Positions 32,201 to 40,702 of a stretch of DNA of 64,000 nucleotides are shown piece after piece. Position 1 is the stretch's first letter. Each line of letters begins with the position of its first letter. Source of the DNA: Sphingomonas_B tabacisoli (lineage in GTDB: Bacteria > Pseudomonadota > Alphaproteobacteria > Sphingomonadales > Sphingomonadaceae); NCBI RefSeq assembly GCF_042678385.1, contig NZ_JBHUDY010000001.1, positions 310,001-374,000 on the forward strand, in the 5' to 3' direction. The notes under the pieces were generated by a model. The model saw only the letters and a list, made by a program, of their open reading frames with translations, had not been told where the DNA came from and did not search any database. Position numbers and translations under genes: made by a program.

Positions 32201-33156
32201 CTCGCCGCGCCGCCATCCTCGGCACCGGCTCGGCGCTGCCGAAGCGCGAAGTCACCAACGCGGAACTGGCGGCGCAGGTCGACACGTCCGACGAATGGAT
32301 CGTCGAGCGCACCGGCATCCGCACCCGCTACATCGCCGGCGAAGGCGAAACGACGGTCACACTTGCGACCGATGCGTCGCGCGCCGCGCTTGAAGCGGCG
32401 GGCGTGGCTGCGGCCGATATCGACCTGATCGTGCTCGCGACTGCCACGCCCGACCAGACTTTCCCGTCCAGCGCCACGCAGGTCCAGGCGAAGCTCGGCA
32501 TCGCCGATTGCGTGGCTTTCGACGTGGCGGCGGTGTGCTCCGGCTTTCTCTACGCTTTGTCGGTCGCCGAAAGCATGATTCGCGCGGGTTCCGCCAACAA
32601 GGCGCTGGTGATCGGCTCCGAGACGTTCAGCCGCATTCTCGATTGGGAAGACCGCGGCACTTGCGTGCTGTTCGGCGACGGCGCCGGCGCGATCGTGCTC
32701 GGCGCCGAACAGGGCGAGCGCGGCGTGCTCGCGACGCGGCTCCACGCCGACGGGCGGCACAACGACCTGCTCTATGTCGATGGCGGACCGTCCACCACCG
32801 GCACTGTCGGCAAGCTCCGCATGAAAGGGCGCGAGGTGTTCCGTCACGCGGTCGTCAATCTCGCAGCGGTGATGAACGAGGCGCTCGAAGCGGCGGGGCT
32901 GGCGGCGGAGGATGTCGACTGGGTGGTCCCGCACCAGGCCAATGCCCGCATCCTCGACGCGACCGCGAAGAAGCTGGGCCTTGCGCCCGAAAAGGTCGTC
33001 GTCACTGTCGACCGCCACGCCAACACCTCCGCGGCGTCGGTGCCGCTCGCCCTCGACACGGCGGTCAAGGATGGCCGGGTGAAGCCGGGCGATCTGCTTG
33101 TGCTGGAAGCGATGGGCGGCGGCTTCACTTGGGGTGCGTCGGTTGTCCGCTTCTAA
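32197..33156 (+). CDS. fabH: 3-oxoacyl-ACP synthase III
   Basis: 319 residues. It starts fatty acid synthesis by condensing acetyl-CoA with malonyl-ACP. The catalytic Cys is in DVAAVCSGFLYAL, His in VVPHQANARILD, and Asn in DRHANTSAASVPLAL. The start is GTG 32197, overlapping plsX. Confidence 0.96.
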   Translation: MTRRAAILGTGSALPKREVTNAELAAQVDTSDEWIVERTGIRTRYIAGEGETTVTLATDASRAALEAAGVAAADIDLIVLATATPDQTFPSSATQVQAKLGIADCVAFDVAAVCSGFLYALSVAESMIRAGSANKALVIGSETFSRILDWEDRGTCVLFGDGAGAIVLGAEQGERGVLATRLHADGRHNDLLYVDGGPSTTGTVGKLRMKGREVFRHAVVNLAAVMNEALEAAGLAAEDVDWVVPHQANARILDATAKKLGLAPEKVVVTVDRHANTSAASVPLALDTAVKDGRVKPGDLLVLEAMGGGFTWGASVVRF

Positions 33157-33231
33157 AAACTGCCGCATTTGCGTTGATTTTGGGGCTGGAATCGGTTCTG
33201 TTAACGTTGGTGGTTGAGGGGGAGGACTCGC

Positions 33232-33555
33232 ATGGCTGAAGCAGATCCGCGGATAGAAGCCGGAACCGGAACGCTCACCAGAGCCGATCTGGCCGAATCG
33301 CTGCACCGGCAGATCGGGCTGTCGCGCGCCGAATCGGCGAGCATTGTCGAGCGCATTCTCGCGCATATGTGCGAGTCGCTGGCGAAGGGCGAGAACGTCA
33401 AGATTTCGGGCTTCGGCAGCTTCGTGCTGCGCGACAAGGGCCAGCGCATCGGCCGCAATCCGAAGACCGGCGTCGAAGTGCCGATCGCGCCGCGCCGCGT
33501 GCTGACCTTCCGCGCCAGCCAGATGCTCCGCGATCATATCGTCGGCGCCGGCTGA
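33232..33555 (+). CDS. ihfA: Integration host factor subunit alpha
   Basis: 107 residues. TLTRADLAESLHRQIGLSRAESASIVERIL, then KGENVKISGFGSFVLRDKGQRIGRNPKTG with the GRNPKTG DNA-inserting arm tip, mark it as IhfA of the HU/IHF family. It bends DNA and helps sigma-54 promoters among others. ATG 33232 follows GAGGGGGAGGA. The gap from fabH (33157-33231) probably contains the promoter. Confidence 0.94.
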   Translation: MAEADPRIEAGTGTLTRADLAESLHRQIGLSRAESASIVERILAHMCESLAKGENVKISGFGSFVLRDKGQRIGRNPKTGVEVPIAPRRVLTFRASQMLRDHIVGAG

Positions 33556-33557
33556 TC

Positions 33558-33905
33558 TTGGCGAAATCGGAAGACGCGTTTCGCACCATCGGCGAGCTGG
33601 CCGAGGAACTCGGCCTGCCGCAGCACATCCTGCGCTATTGGGAAACGCGCTTTCCCCAGCTCCGCCCGCTGCAACGCGCCGGTAACCGCCGCTACTACCG
33701 CCCCGCCGACGTGGCGCTGGTGAAGCGCATCGACGAGCTCCTCAACCGCGAAGGCTACACGATCAAGGGCGTCCAGAAGCTGCTGAATGAGAAGGCTGCC
33801 CCCGAACCGCCGCCCCAGGCGCCCAAACCCATCGCGCTCCCCCTCACGGAACTGAAACGCATCCGCGCGTTGCTGGCCGAGGCGCTGGACGCGGACGCGG
33901 CCTAA
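33558..33905 (+). CDS. MerR family transcriptional regulator
   Basis: 115 residues. A MerR-type winged helix (FRTIGELAEELGLPQHILRYWETRFPQLRPLQRAGNRRYYRPADVALVKRIDELLNREGYTIKGVQKLL) with a short C-terminal helix and no metal-binding cysteines. This gene usually follows ihfA in alphaproteobacteria. TTG 33558 starts three bases after ihfA. Confidence 0.88.
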   Translation: MAKSEDAFRTIGELAEELGLPQHILRYWETRFPQLRPLQRAGNRRYYRPADVALVKRIDELLNREGYTIKGVQKLLNEKAAPEPPPQAPKPIALPLTELKRIRALLAEALDADAA

Positions 33906-33916
33906 ACGCCGCGTTG

Positions 33917-34055
33917 TCATTCCCGCGAAAGCGGAACCCAGTCCTGCCTTCTTCCTTCGTGGTCTTCGCGTCTTCGTGCGAACCCATTTCTTTTTGCCTC
34001 ACACGAAGACACGAAGGCACGAAGAATCTGGGTTCCCGCTTGTGCGGGAACGAGG
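33917..34055. repeat. Inverted repeat with ACGAAG-type inner arms
   Basis: An outer pair (TTCCCGC...GCGGAACCCAG near 33920-33940 and CTGGGTTCCCGC...GCGGGAA near 34028-34050) encloses an inner pair of CTTCGTGGTCTTCGCGTCTTCG with CGAAGACACGAAGGCACGAAG. The whole gap between the MerR gene and the convergent SixA-like gene is repeat. It is of the dispersed type known in sphingomonads; no gene is present. Confidence 0.75.
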
Positions 34056-34064
34056 GGAAGGTAG

Positions 34065-34601
34065 CTAAGCCCGCTCCGGCCCCAGCGCCGGGTCCAGATC
34101 GCGCGGCCGGACGAACTTCACCAGCCGCGCCAGCCGCGCCGCCAGATCCTCCCATTCGCCGTCGAACTCCAGCACCGCGAGGCTCGCGGTCGGGAATTTT
34201 TCTTCCAGCTCGTCGCGGGTCGCGTCGCCGTCGTCGGGGGTGAGCATCAGCACCAGATCTTCGAGGCCCGGATTGTGGCCGCACATCAGCACGCGCTCCG
34301 CCTCGGCGGGCACTTCGTTCAGCACGTCCAGCAGCGTGACGCAGGAGGCGAGATAAATGCGGCGATCCCAGACTGGCTTCAGCGTCTTGCCGTAACCCTC
34401 CCAAAAGGCGTCGAGCGTTTCGATGCAGCGCACCGCGGGCGAAGACACCACGTGATCCCAGGCGAGCCCTTCGCGCCGGCAATGCTCGCCCATCGTCCGC
34501 GCGGCGCGCTTGCCTTTCGCGTTCAGCGCCCGATCGAAATCGCGCGCGGCAGGATCGTCCCACCCCGATTTCGCGTGGCGCAGCAGGGTGAGTGTTCTCA
34601 T
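34065..34601 (-). CDS. SixA-like histidine phosphatase
   Basis: 178 residues. MRTLTLLRHAKSGWDD carries the RHxK catalytic histidine, and VLMCGHNPGLEDL the second His, as in SixA/phosphohistidine phosphatases. Two-component phosphotransfer proteins are the known SixA targets. Its ATG overlaps the stop of the DinG-like helicase by four bases. Confidence 0.92.
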   Translation of the reverse strand: MRTLTLLRHAKSGWDDPAARDFDRALNAKGKRAARTMGEHCRREGLAWDHVVSSPAVRCIETLDAFWEGYGKTLKPVWDRRIYLASCVTLLDVLNEVPAEAERVLMCGHNPGLEDLVLMLTPDDGDATRDELEEKFPTASLAVLEFDGEWEDLAARLARLVKFVRPRDLDPALGPERA

Positions 34602-37318
34602 GAATCCCCCGTCAGCACATCCTCCGGCCTCGCATGCCCGGAAAGCGTGACGGATGAAAGACGGGATCGCACATGCTCTTGCGCCTCAGCGAGCGTGACG
34701 CGCCGGATCGGCGTGCCGGGCGGAAAGGCTGACAGCAGGCGAGACGGCATCGCGCTCGACAGGATGACGAATACGCCGCGATCGTCGGCGCGGCGGATCA
34801 GCCGCCCGAACGCCTGCGCTAGCCGCGCCCGCACGGCCCGGTCTTCGTAAGCCGAGCCGCCCTGCGCCAGCTTGCGCGCGGCGTGCAGCACGGTCGGCTT
34901 CGACCAGGGCACGCCTTCCATCACCGCCAGCCGCAGCGAATGGCCGGGCACGTCAACGCCGTCGCGCAGCGCGTCGGTGCCGAGCAGGCTGGCATGCGGA
35001 TCGTCGCGGAAGATGTCGACCAGGGTCCCGGTGTCGATGGGATCGACATGCTGGGCATAGAGCGGCAGCCCGTCGCGCGCGAGCCGGTCGGCGATGCGGG
35101 CATGGACGGCGCGCAGCCGCCGGATGGCGGTGAACAGGCCCAGTGCGCCGCCGCCTGCCGCCCCGATCAGGCTGGCATAGGCGCCGGCCAATGACGGGAT
35201 GTCGCCCTTCTTCACATCGGTGACGATCAGCACCTCGGCCTGGGCGGCATAGTCGAACGGACTCGGCGCTTCGAAGCGCAGCGGCGGGCGCGGGAGATGG
35301 TGCGCCCCCGATCGCGCCTCCGCCGCGCCCCAATCGCCGTTCGACAAGGTCGCGGACGTGACGATCACGCCATGCGCCGGCTTCAGCACCAGATCGGCGA
35401 GCGGCCGGGTCGGGTCGAGCCAATGGCGGTGCAGGCCGATATCGTATTCGCGGCCCTCGGCACGATCGACTGCCAGCCAGTCGACAAAGTCGGGATCGGC
35501 CGGCCCGCCGATCCGGCCCAAGAGCGCGATCCAGCCGGCGATCGTCTCCGTCCGCCAGCCGAGCGACATCACCGCGCCTTCGATCCGTGCCCGCGCCTGG
35601 CCGTCGAGCCAGTCCGGACCGTCGGTCAGCACCGCTTCCAGCCGCCGGCCGAGCTGGACCAAAGGCCGGTGCAGCGCGTCCAGCGCCGCCGCGGCATTGC
35701 CCGCCGCCTCGACCAGCGCGCCGTCGGGATCAACCAGCTCGGTCTCCAGCCCATAACCGGCATCCTCGCTGGCGGCGCGCGCGTAAACCGTACCGCGCAC
35801 CGCCGCCAGCAGCGCCTCGATCGCGCCGAATGGCTGACCCTCGGCAAGCCGCTGGAGCCATCCGTCGGAGGATAATTGCTGCGCAGCAATTGCTGCAGCA
35901 TTTATCGCTCGCCCGCCTTCGTCGTCATAGCTGGCGACGTCCGACAAACGCGCCGCCAGCCCTCGCCGGCGCCCGCGGGAATTGCCTTCGGGCCCGGCGA
36001 TCCAGCGCCTCAGCTCGATCGCTTCCTGACCGGTCAGCGCGGTCGAGAACATCGAATCGGCCGCTTCGAACAGGTGATGGCCTTCGTCGAAGATCAGCCG
36101 CGTCGGCCGGTTCGCCGCCTCGCGACCGCGCGCGGCGTTGACCATCACCAGCGCGTGGTTCGCTACGACGATCTCCGCATCCGCGCTCGCCCGCGCCGCG
36201 CGCTCGATGAAGCATTTGCGGTAGTGCGGGCAGCCGGCGAACACGCATTCGCCGCGCCGATCGGTCAGCGCGGTCGAGCCGTTGCGGCGGAACAAAGTCG
36301 GCAGCCAGCCCGGCAAGTCGCCGCCGACCATGTCACCGTCCTTGGAGTAGGCCGCCCACCGCGCCACCAATTGCGCCAGGATCGCCGCCCGGCCGGCAAA
36401 GCCGCCCTGCAGCGCATCCTCCAGGTTCAGCAGGCAGAGATAATTCTCCCGCCCCTTGCGCACGACCATCTTGTCGCGGCGGGTGCGCGGATCGGGAAAC
36501 AGCTTCTCGCCCTCGCGGTCGAGCTGGCGCTGCAGCGCCTTGGTGAAGGTCGAGACCCAGACCGCGCCGTCCGCCTCCCGCGCCCAGAGCGAGGCGGGGG
36601 CAAGATAGCCCAAGGTCTTGCCGATGCCCGTGCCCGCCTCCGCCAGCAACATCGCCGGCGAATCGGGCGATGCGCGCGGACCAAACGCGGCGGCGGCAGC
36701 CTCGGCATAGGCGCGCTGTCCGGGCCGTTCCTCGGCGCCATGCCCGGTCAGCTCATCGAGCCGGTCGACGGCAGCAGCGGGCGGCACATGGATCGTGCGC
36801 GGCGGAGAGCGCGGCGCTTTCTCCTCCCATTCGGGCAGCCGCGCGAACAGCCAGCGCTCCTGCCGCTCGGGCTTGGCAATGCGCTGGTTGACCGAAGCCG
36901 CCCAGGGCCAGCGCAGCCGCCCGAGCGATTGCGCCGACGTCCAAGCCCCTTCGCGTTCGTGCCAGTCGGAGACTTCCATGCGCGCCAGCAAAGTCTCCGT
37001 CGCGCACAGCAGGAACGCCGCCGCGCCCGCATCGTCGGCCGGCGGCGCAAGCCCGATCGCCCGCGCCAGCCCCTTCGGCGTCGGCACCGCGAACCGCGCC
37101 GGATGGACGAACGCGAACAGCTCCAGCAGGTCCAGGCCCGATAGTTCCGGATAACCCAGCCGCGCGGCGACCAAAGGCGCGTTCAATAGGATCATCGGTG
37201 TATCGGCCGCCCGCGCGATGGCCTCGCCCCGCCCCACTGCGCGCGCCTCGCCGTCGGGCGTCGCAATCCAGATGCCGGCATGGCTCGCGTGGAGCGCAGG
37301 ATATAAAAGGGGCGTCAC
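34598..37318 (-). CDS. DinG/XPD-like ATP-dependent DNA helicase
   Basis: About 906 residues. Walker A is AEAGTGIGKTLGYLAPASLWA (near residues 227-235), the DExH box is FDEGHHLFEAAD, and cysteines of an iron-sulphur cluster lie in ENYLCLLNL, GECVFAGCPHYRKCF. The C-terminal helicase motifs include LLGTDALRDGVDVPG and LAQAFGRLIRR. The first 180 residues are unlike Escherichia coli DinG and have no motif I can name. GTG 37318 is chosen; a frame to 37453 runs into repeat sequence. Confidence 0.88.
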   Translation of the reverse strand: MTPLLYPALHASHAGIWIATPDGEARAVGRGEAIARAADTPMILLNAPLVAARLGYPELSGLDLLELFAFVHPARFAVPTPKGLARAIGLAPPADDAGAAAFLLCATETLLARMEVSDWHEREGAWTSAQSLGRLRWPWAASVNQRIAKPERQERWLFARLPEWEEKAPRSPPRTIHVPPAAAVDRLDELTGHGAEERPGQRAYAEAAAAAFGPRASPDSPAMLLAEAGTGIGKTLGYLAPASLWAREADGAVWVSTFTKALQRQLDREGEKLFPDPRTRRDKMVVRKGRENYLCLLNLEDALQGGFAGRAAILAQLVARWAAYSKDGDMVGGDLPGWLPTLFRRNGSTALTDRRGECVFAGCPHYRKCFIERAARASADAEIVVANHALVMVNAARGREAANRPTRLIFDEGHHLFEAADSMFSTALTGQEAIELRRWIAGPEGNSRGRRRGLAARLSDVASYDDEGGRAINAAAIAAQQLSSDGWLQRLAEGQPFGAIEALLAAVRGTVYARAASEDAGYGLETELVDPDGALVEAAGNAAAALDALHRPLVQLGRRLEAVLTDGPDWLDGQARARIEGAVMSLGWRTETIAGWIALLGRIGGPADPDFVDWLAVDRAEGREYDIGLHRHWLDPTRPLADLVLKPAHGVIVTSATLSNGDWGAAEARSGAHHLPRPPLRFEAPSPFDYAAQAEVLIVTDVKKGDIPSLAGAYASLIGAAGGGALGLFTAIRRLRAVHARIADRLARDGLPLYAQHVDPIDTGTLVDIFRDDPHASLLGTDALRDGVDVPGHSLRLAVMEGVPWSKPTVLHAARKLAQGGSAYEDRAVRARLAQAFGRLIRRADDRGVFVILSSAMPSRLLSAFPPGTPIRRVTLAEAQEHVRSRLSSVTLSGHARPEDVLTGDS

Positions 37319-37357
37319 TGCCCGCCTTCGTACACGATCCGTTCCGCCATGCCAGCA

Positions 37358-37500
37358 CTTAGCCCCTCTCCCCTCGGGAGAGGGCGACTCGCGCCTGCGG
37401 CGCGAGCGCGGTGAGGGGAGCAGACCTATCCGGATATGCTCGATCCCCCTCACCCGGTCAGCGCAAGCGCTGACTCGACCTCTCCCATCGGGACAGGTGA
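37358..37500. repeat. Composite hairpin repeat (GAGAGGGCGACTCG family, copy 2)
   Basis: The first part of the 450-base gap between the helicase and lysS (37319-37769). It holds CCCTCTCCC with GGGAGAGGG, CTCGCGCC (37388-37395) with GGCGCGAG (37399-37406), and the palindrome GTCAGCGC-AA-GCGCTGAC. The order GAGAGGGCGACTCG then an inverted pair is shared with 25017-25045. The remainder of the gap has no gene but contains the inverted repeat at 37662. Confidence 0.75.
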
Positions 37501-37661
37501 CCTTGCGCTGTCCTACACCCCACCCGATCAGGCATCTCCTCGCAGATGACCCAGCCCAGCTCTCGCCTGCTTAATCCGTGCTCACCATCCGCGGCAGAAT
37601 CTCCACCTTTCCGTATGTCCTATTTCCGGCCAAGCCTCTGTGACCAAAGGGAAATCCCGCA

Positions 37662-37707
37662 TAAGTTCACGAAAAAGGCGGCTCACCCCTGGAAGTTTGT
37701 GAACTTA
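37662..37707. promoter_or_regulatory. Inverted repeat in the lysS leader
   Basis: TAAGTTCAC (37662-37670) and GTGAACTTA (37699-37707) are exact 9-base complements 28 bases apart, ending about 60 bases before the lysS ATG. They could form a leader stem or a pair of half-sites for a regulator. Function is inference. Confidence 0.4.
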
Positions 37708-37769
37708 AGGGCCGCGCAGACGCCAAATGCTGGCACCTCGGCCTCCTCTTCGCTAGACGCCCCGGCGCT

Positions 37770-39347
37770 ATGACCGACACGCAAGCCCTTCGCGCCGCCG
37801 CTCTCACCTCCAAGGCCTGGCCTTACGAAGAGGCGCGCAAGCTGCTGAAACGCTATCCGGAGGGGCAGGCGCCGGCGAAGGGCTATGTGCTGTTCGAAAC
37901 CGGTTATGGCCCCTCGGGCCTGCCGCATATCGGCACGTTCAACGAAGTGCTGCGCACGACGATGGTGCGCAACGCCTTTCACGCGCTCAGCGATCTCCCG
38001 ACCAAGCTGATCGCGTTTTCGGACGACATGGACGGGCTTCGCAAGGTGCCCGACAATGTGCCGAACCAGGAGATGCTGCGCGCGCATCTCGGCAAGCCGC
38101 TCACGCAGATTCCCGACCCGTTCGGCAAATTCCCGAGCTTCGCCGCGCACAACAACGCGATGCTCCGCGAGTTTCTCGACCGGTTCGGCTTCGATTACGA
38201 GTTCGCCAGCTCTACCGAATACTACGCCTCGGGCCGCTTCGATCCGATCCTGCGGACGGTGCTGGAACGCTATCAGGCGATCCTGGACGTGATGCTGTCG
38301 ACGCTTCGCGCCGAGCGCCGCGCGACCTATTCGCCGGTGCTGCCGGTCAGCCCGAAGTCGGGCGTGGTGCTGCAGGTGCCGGTGGAGGTCGTCGATCCAG
38401 AGAACGGCGTGGTCCGCTTCGAGGACGAAGGCGAGACCATCGAGCAGTCCGTGTTCGGCGGCAAGGCCAAGCTGCAATGGAAAGTGGACTGGGCGGCGCG
38501 CTGGGTCGCGCTCGACGTCGATTACGAGATGTCCGGCAAGGACCTGATCGATTCGACGATCCAGTCCGGCAAGATCGCGCGCGTGCTCGGCGGCAAGCCG
38601 CCCGAGGGCTTCAATTATGAGATGTTCCTCGACGAGCATGGCGAGAAGATTTCGAAGTCCAAGGGCAATGGCCTGAGCCTGGAGCAATGGCTGACCTATG
38701 GCCCGGAGGAGAGCCTCGCCTTCTTCGCCTATCGCGAGCCCAAGAAAGCCAAGCAGCTTCACATGGGCGTGATCCCGCGGGCGGTGGACGAATATTGGCA
38801 GTTCCGCGGCAATTATCCCGCCCAGCCGATCGAGCAGAAGCTCGGCAATCCGGTCCACCACATCCATGACGGCAAGGTGCCGGCGGAAACGCTGCCGGTG
38901 ACCTTCGGCCTGCTGCTGAACCTGGTGGGCGTGATGGGCGCCGACGCGACGCCGGAGCAGGTCTGGGGGTATCTGGGCAATTATGTCGAGGACGCCTCGG
39001 CGGAGCGCTACCCCGACCTCGACAAGCTGATCGGCCACGCGCTCGCCTACAACCGCGATTTCGTCGCCCCGACCTTGAAGCGCCGCAAGCCCGAGGGCGT
39101 CGAGACGGCGGCGCTGGAACGGCTCGACCGGGAGCTCGCCGCGCTCCCAGCCGACGCCAAGGCCGAGGATATCCAGAACATCGTCTATGCGATCGGCAAC
39201 GAAGGCGGGTTCGCCCAGCTCCGCGACTGGTTCAAGGCGCTGTACGAAACCCTGCTCGGCTCCTCGCAGGGGCCGCGCATGGGCAGCTTCATCGCGCTCT
39301 ACGGCGTCGACAACACCCGCAAGCTGATCGCGGAGGCGCTTGCGTAA
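37770..39347 (+). CDS. lysS: Lysine--tRNA ligase, class I
   Basis: 525 residues. The class I signatures are LPHIGTFNEV (HIGH-like, His52) and EKISKSKG (KMSKS-like, residues 292-296); class II LysRS motifs are absent. It charges tRNA-Lys. Class I LysRS is typical of archaea and of a subset of alphaproteobacteria and spirochaetes, so its occurrence fits the presumed group. ATG 37770 follows the long leader. Confidence 0.95.
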   Translation: MTDTQALRAAALTSKAWPYEEARKLLKRYPEGQAPAKGYVLFETGYGPSGLPHIGTFNEVLRTTMVRNAFHALSDLPTKLIAFSDDMDGLRKVPDNVPNQEMLRAHLGKPLTQIPDPFGKFPSFAAHNNAMLREFLDRFGFDYEFASSTEYYASGRFDPILRTVLERYQAILDVMLSTLRAERRATYSPVLPVSPKSGVVLQVPVEVVDPENGVVRFEDEGETIEQSVFGGKAKLQWKVDWAARWVALDVDYEMSGKDLIDSTIQSGKIARVLGGKPPEGFNYEMFLDEHGEKISKSKGNGLSLEQWLTYGPEESLAFFAYREPKKAKQLHMGVIPRAVDEYWQFRGNYPAQPIEQKLGNPVHHIHDGKVPAETLPVTFGLLLNLVGVMGADATPEQVWGYLGNYVEDASAERYPDLDKLIGHALAYNRDFVAPTLKRRKPEGVETAALERLDRELAALPADAKAEDIQNIVYAIGNEGGFAQLRDWFKALYETLLGSSQGPRMGSFIALYGVDNTRKLIAEALA

Positions 39348-39400
39348 GTTGCGTCAATATTCCGAAGCAATTACCTAACGCCTCAACAGGGGGGCGGGGC

Positions 39401-39847
39401 TTGCGCTATAATCCATTACTTTTTCATGGTCGGGTCAGACGGTGGGTATTCCTGCCGACCATTTTCGCGATAAACTTCTTGGGCAGAATTGCGGATCGAG
39501 CCGAGCCCGACAGCATCGGTCCAATCTCCATTCTATCGATAGCAATGATCTGGCCGGCTCTAACTCTGTCAGTTCAGCGCGCCCACGATAGTGGAAAGAG
39601 CGGCTGGCATGTCGCAGCGGCGTGGGGCTTTCTGATCTTCGGGACAGCCATATTATTATCTGGCGATCTGAGCGATGGCCTGAGCGCGCTCGGCTGGTTG
39701 GGCCTACTGCTGGCTATAGCCGGCGGCATCATCAGTCTCGTGATTACATTTGCCGCAGGGGATGTTGGCGCAAATCGCTATGGGCCGAACCCTCGCGACG
39801 ATGACGATGGTGCGCTCGCTGAAGGCACACCCCAGGGGCGTGGTTAA
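39401..39847 (+). CDS. DUF805 membrane protein
   Basis: 148 residues and four membrane spans. FHGRVRRWVFLPTIFAINFLGRIAD and LTLSVQRAHDSGKSGWHVAAAWGFLIFG are DUF805 features (RLHDxGxSGW pattern). The C-terminal tail is acidic. TTG 39401 follows GGGGGGCGGGGC. The family is of unknown function in the inner membrane. Confidence 0.85.
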   Translation: MRYNPLLFHGRVRRWVFLPTIFAINFLGRIADRAEPDSIGPISILSIAMIWPALTLSVQRAHDSGKSGWHVAAAWGFLIFGTAILLSGDLSDGLSALGWLGLLLAIAGGIISLVITFAAGDVGANRYGPNPRDDDDGALAEGTPQGRG

Positions 39848-39901
39848 CGGCTCGGATACTTTCCGGGCGTAGGCAGGCGCGGTGACTTCGCCGGAGACGA
39901 T

Positions 39902-40702
39902 ATGGCCGACCTGCTGATCCACTCGATGGCCGAATTCGCGCCGATCATCACCGGCGTGCTGGAAATCTCGGGCAGCGGCAACATCGTCGAAATCGGCGCC
40001 GAGTTCGGCGGCACGACGCCGCTGCTGGCGGCGCACGCGGAGCTTCTGGGCGGCACGCTCACCAGCATCGACCCGACGCCGAAGCCCGAATTCCTCGAAT
40101 GGGTCGCGGCGAACCCGCACGTCCGCCACATCGCCGCGCCCAGCCTGGACGCCATAGACTCCTGCCGGGACGTCGATGCCTGGCTGGTTGACGGCGACCA
40201 CAATTGGTACACGGTCTTCCACGAGCTCGCCGCGATCGACGCCGTGTGCCGGCGCGACGATCGCCCGCTGCTTGTCCTGCTCCACGACATCGCCTGGCCA
40301 TGCGCTCGGCGCGATTTCTACTATGCGCCGGAGCGCATCCCCGCCGAGTTCCGCCACCCCTACGACTATGACGGCGGCGCGATCCCCGGTCAGTGCGATC
40401 TCGTCGCGAATGCCGGCTTTCGCGGCATGGGCCAGTTCGCCTGGGCGACCCACGAAGGCGGCCCGCGCAACGGCGTGCTGACGGGAATCGAGGACTTCAT
40501 CGCGCAATCCGGCCGCGACCTGGCCTTTGCGGAAATTCCCGGTGTGTTCGGGCTCGGCGTTCTTTTCGACCAAGCGATGCCGTGGAGCGAGGCACTTGGC
40601 CAGTTCGTGCTGCCGTATCACCAGCATCCGTTGCTGGCCTCGCTGGAGCGCAACCGGCTGGCCAATTATCTCCGGGTCCTCGACCTGCAGGACGCCGCCT
40701 AG
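39902..40702 (+). CDS. Class I SAM-dependent methyltransferase (Methyltransf_24-like)
   Basis: 266 residues. VEIGAEFGGTTPLLAAHAELLGGTLTSIDPTP is SAM motif I with an acidic residue at the end of strand 2, and AWLVDGDHNWYTVFHEL is the GDH-type motif IV of CmcI/Methyltransf_24 proteins. LLVLLHDIAWPCARRDFYY follows, so a metal-dependent O-methyltransferase-like site is possible. The target is unknown. Its end overlaps the end of the convergent dioxygenase gene by four bases. Confidence 0.8.
   Translation: MADLLIHSMAEFAPIITGVLEISGSGNIVEIGAEFGGTTPLLAAHAELLGGTLTSIDPTPKPEFLEWVAANPHVRHIAAPSLDAIDSCRDVDAWLVDGDHNWYTVFHELAAIDAVCRRDDRPLLVLLHDIAWPCARRDFYYAPERIPAEFRHPYDYDGGAIPGQCDLVANAGFRGMGQFAWATHEGGPRNGVLTGIEDFIAQSGRDLAFAEIPGVFGLGVLFDQAMPWSEALGQFVLPYHQHPLLASLERNRLANYLRVLDLQDAA

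Noticed and set aside
33906..34064. tRNA gene after the MerR gene, where alphaproteobacteria often have one
   Set aside because: The stretch consists of inverted repeats; no T-loop GTTCGA-type arm and acceptor stem combination was found.
37358..37500. CRISPR-like array upstream of lysS
   Set aside because: Repeats are inverted and not evenly spaced direct repeats with spacers; no cas genes are present.
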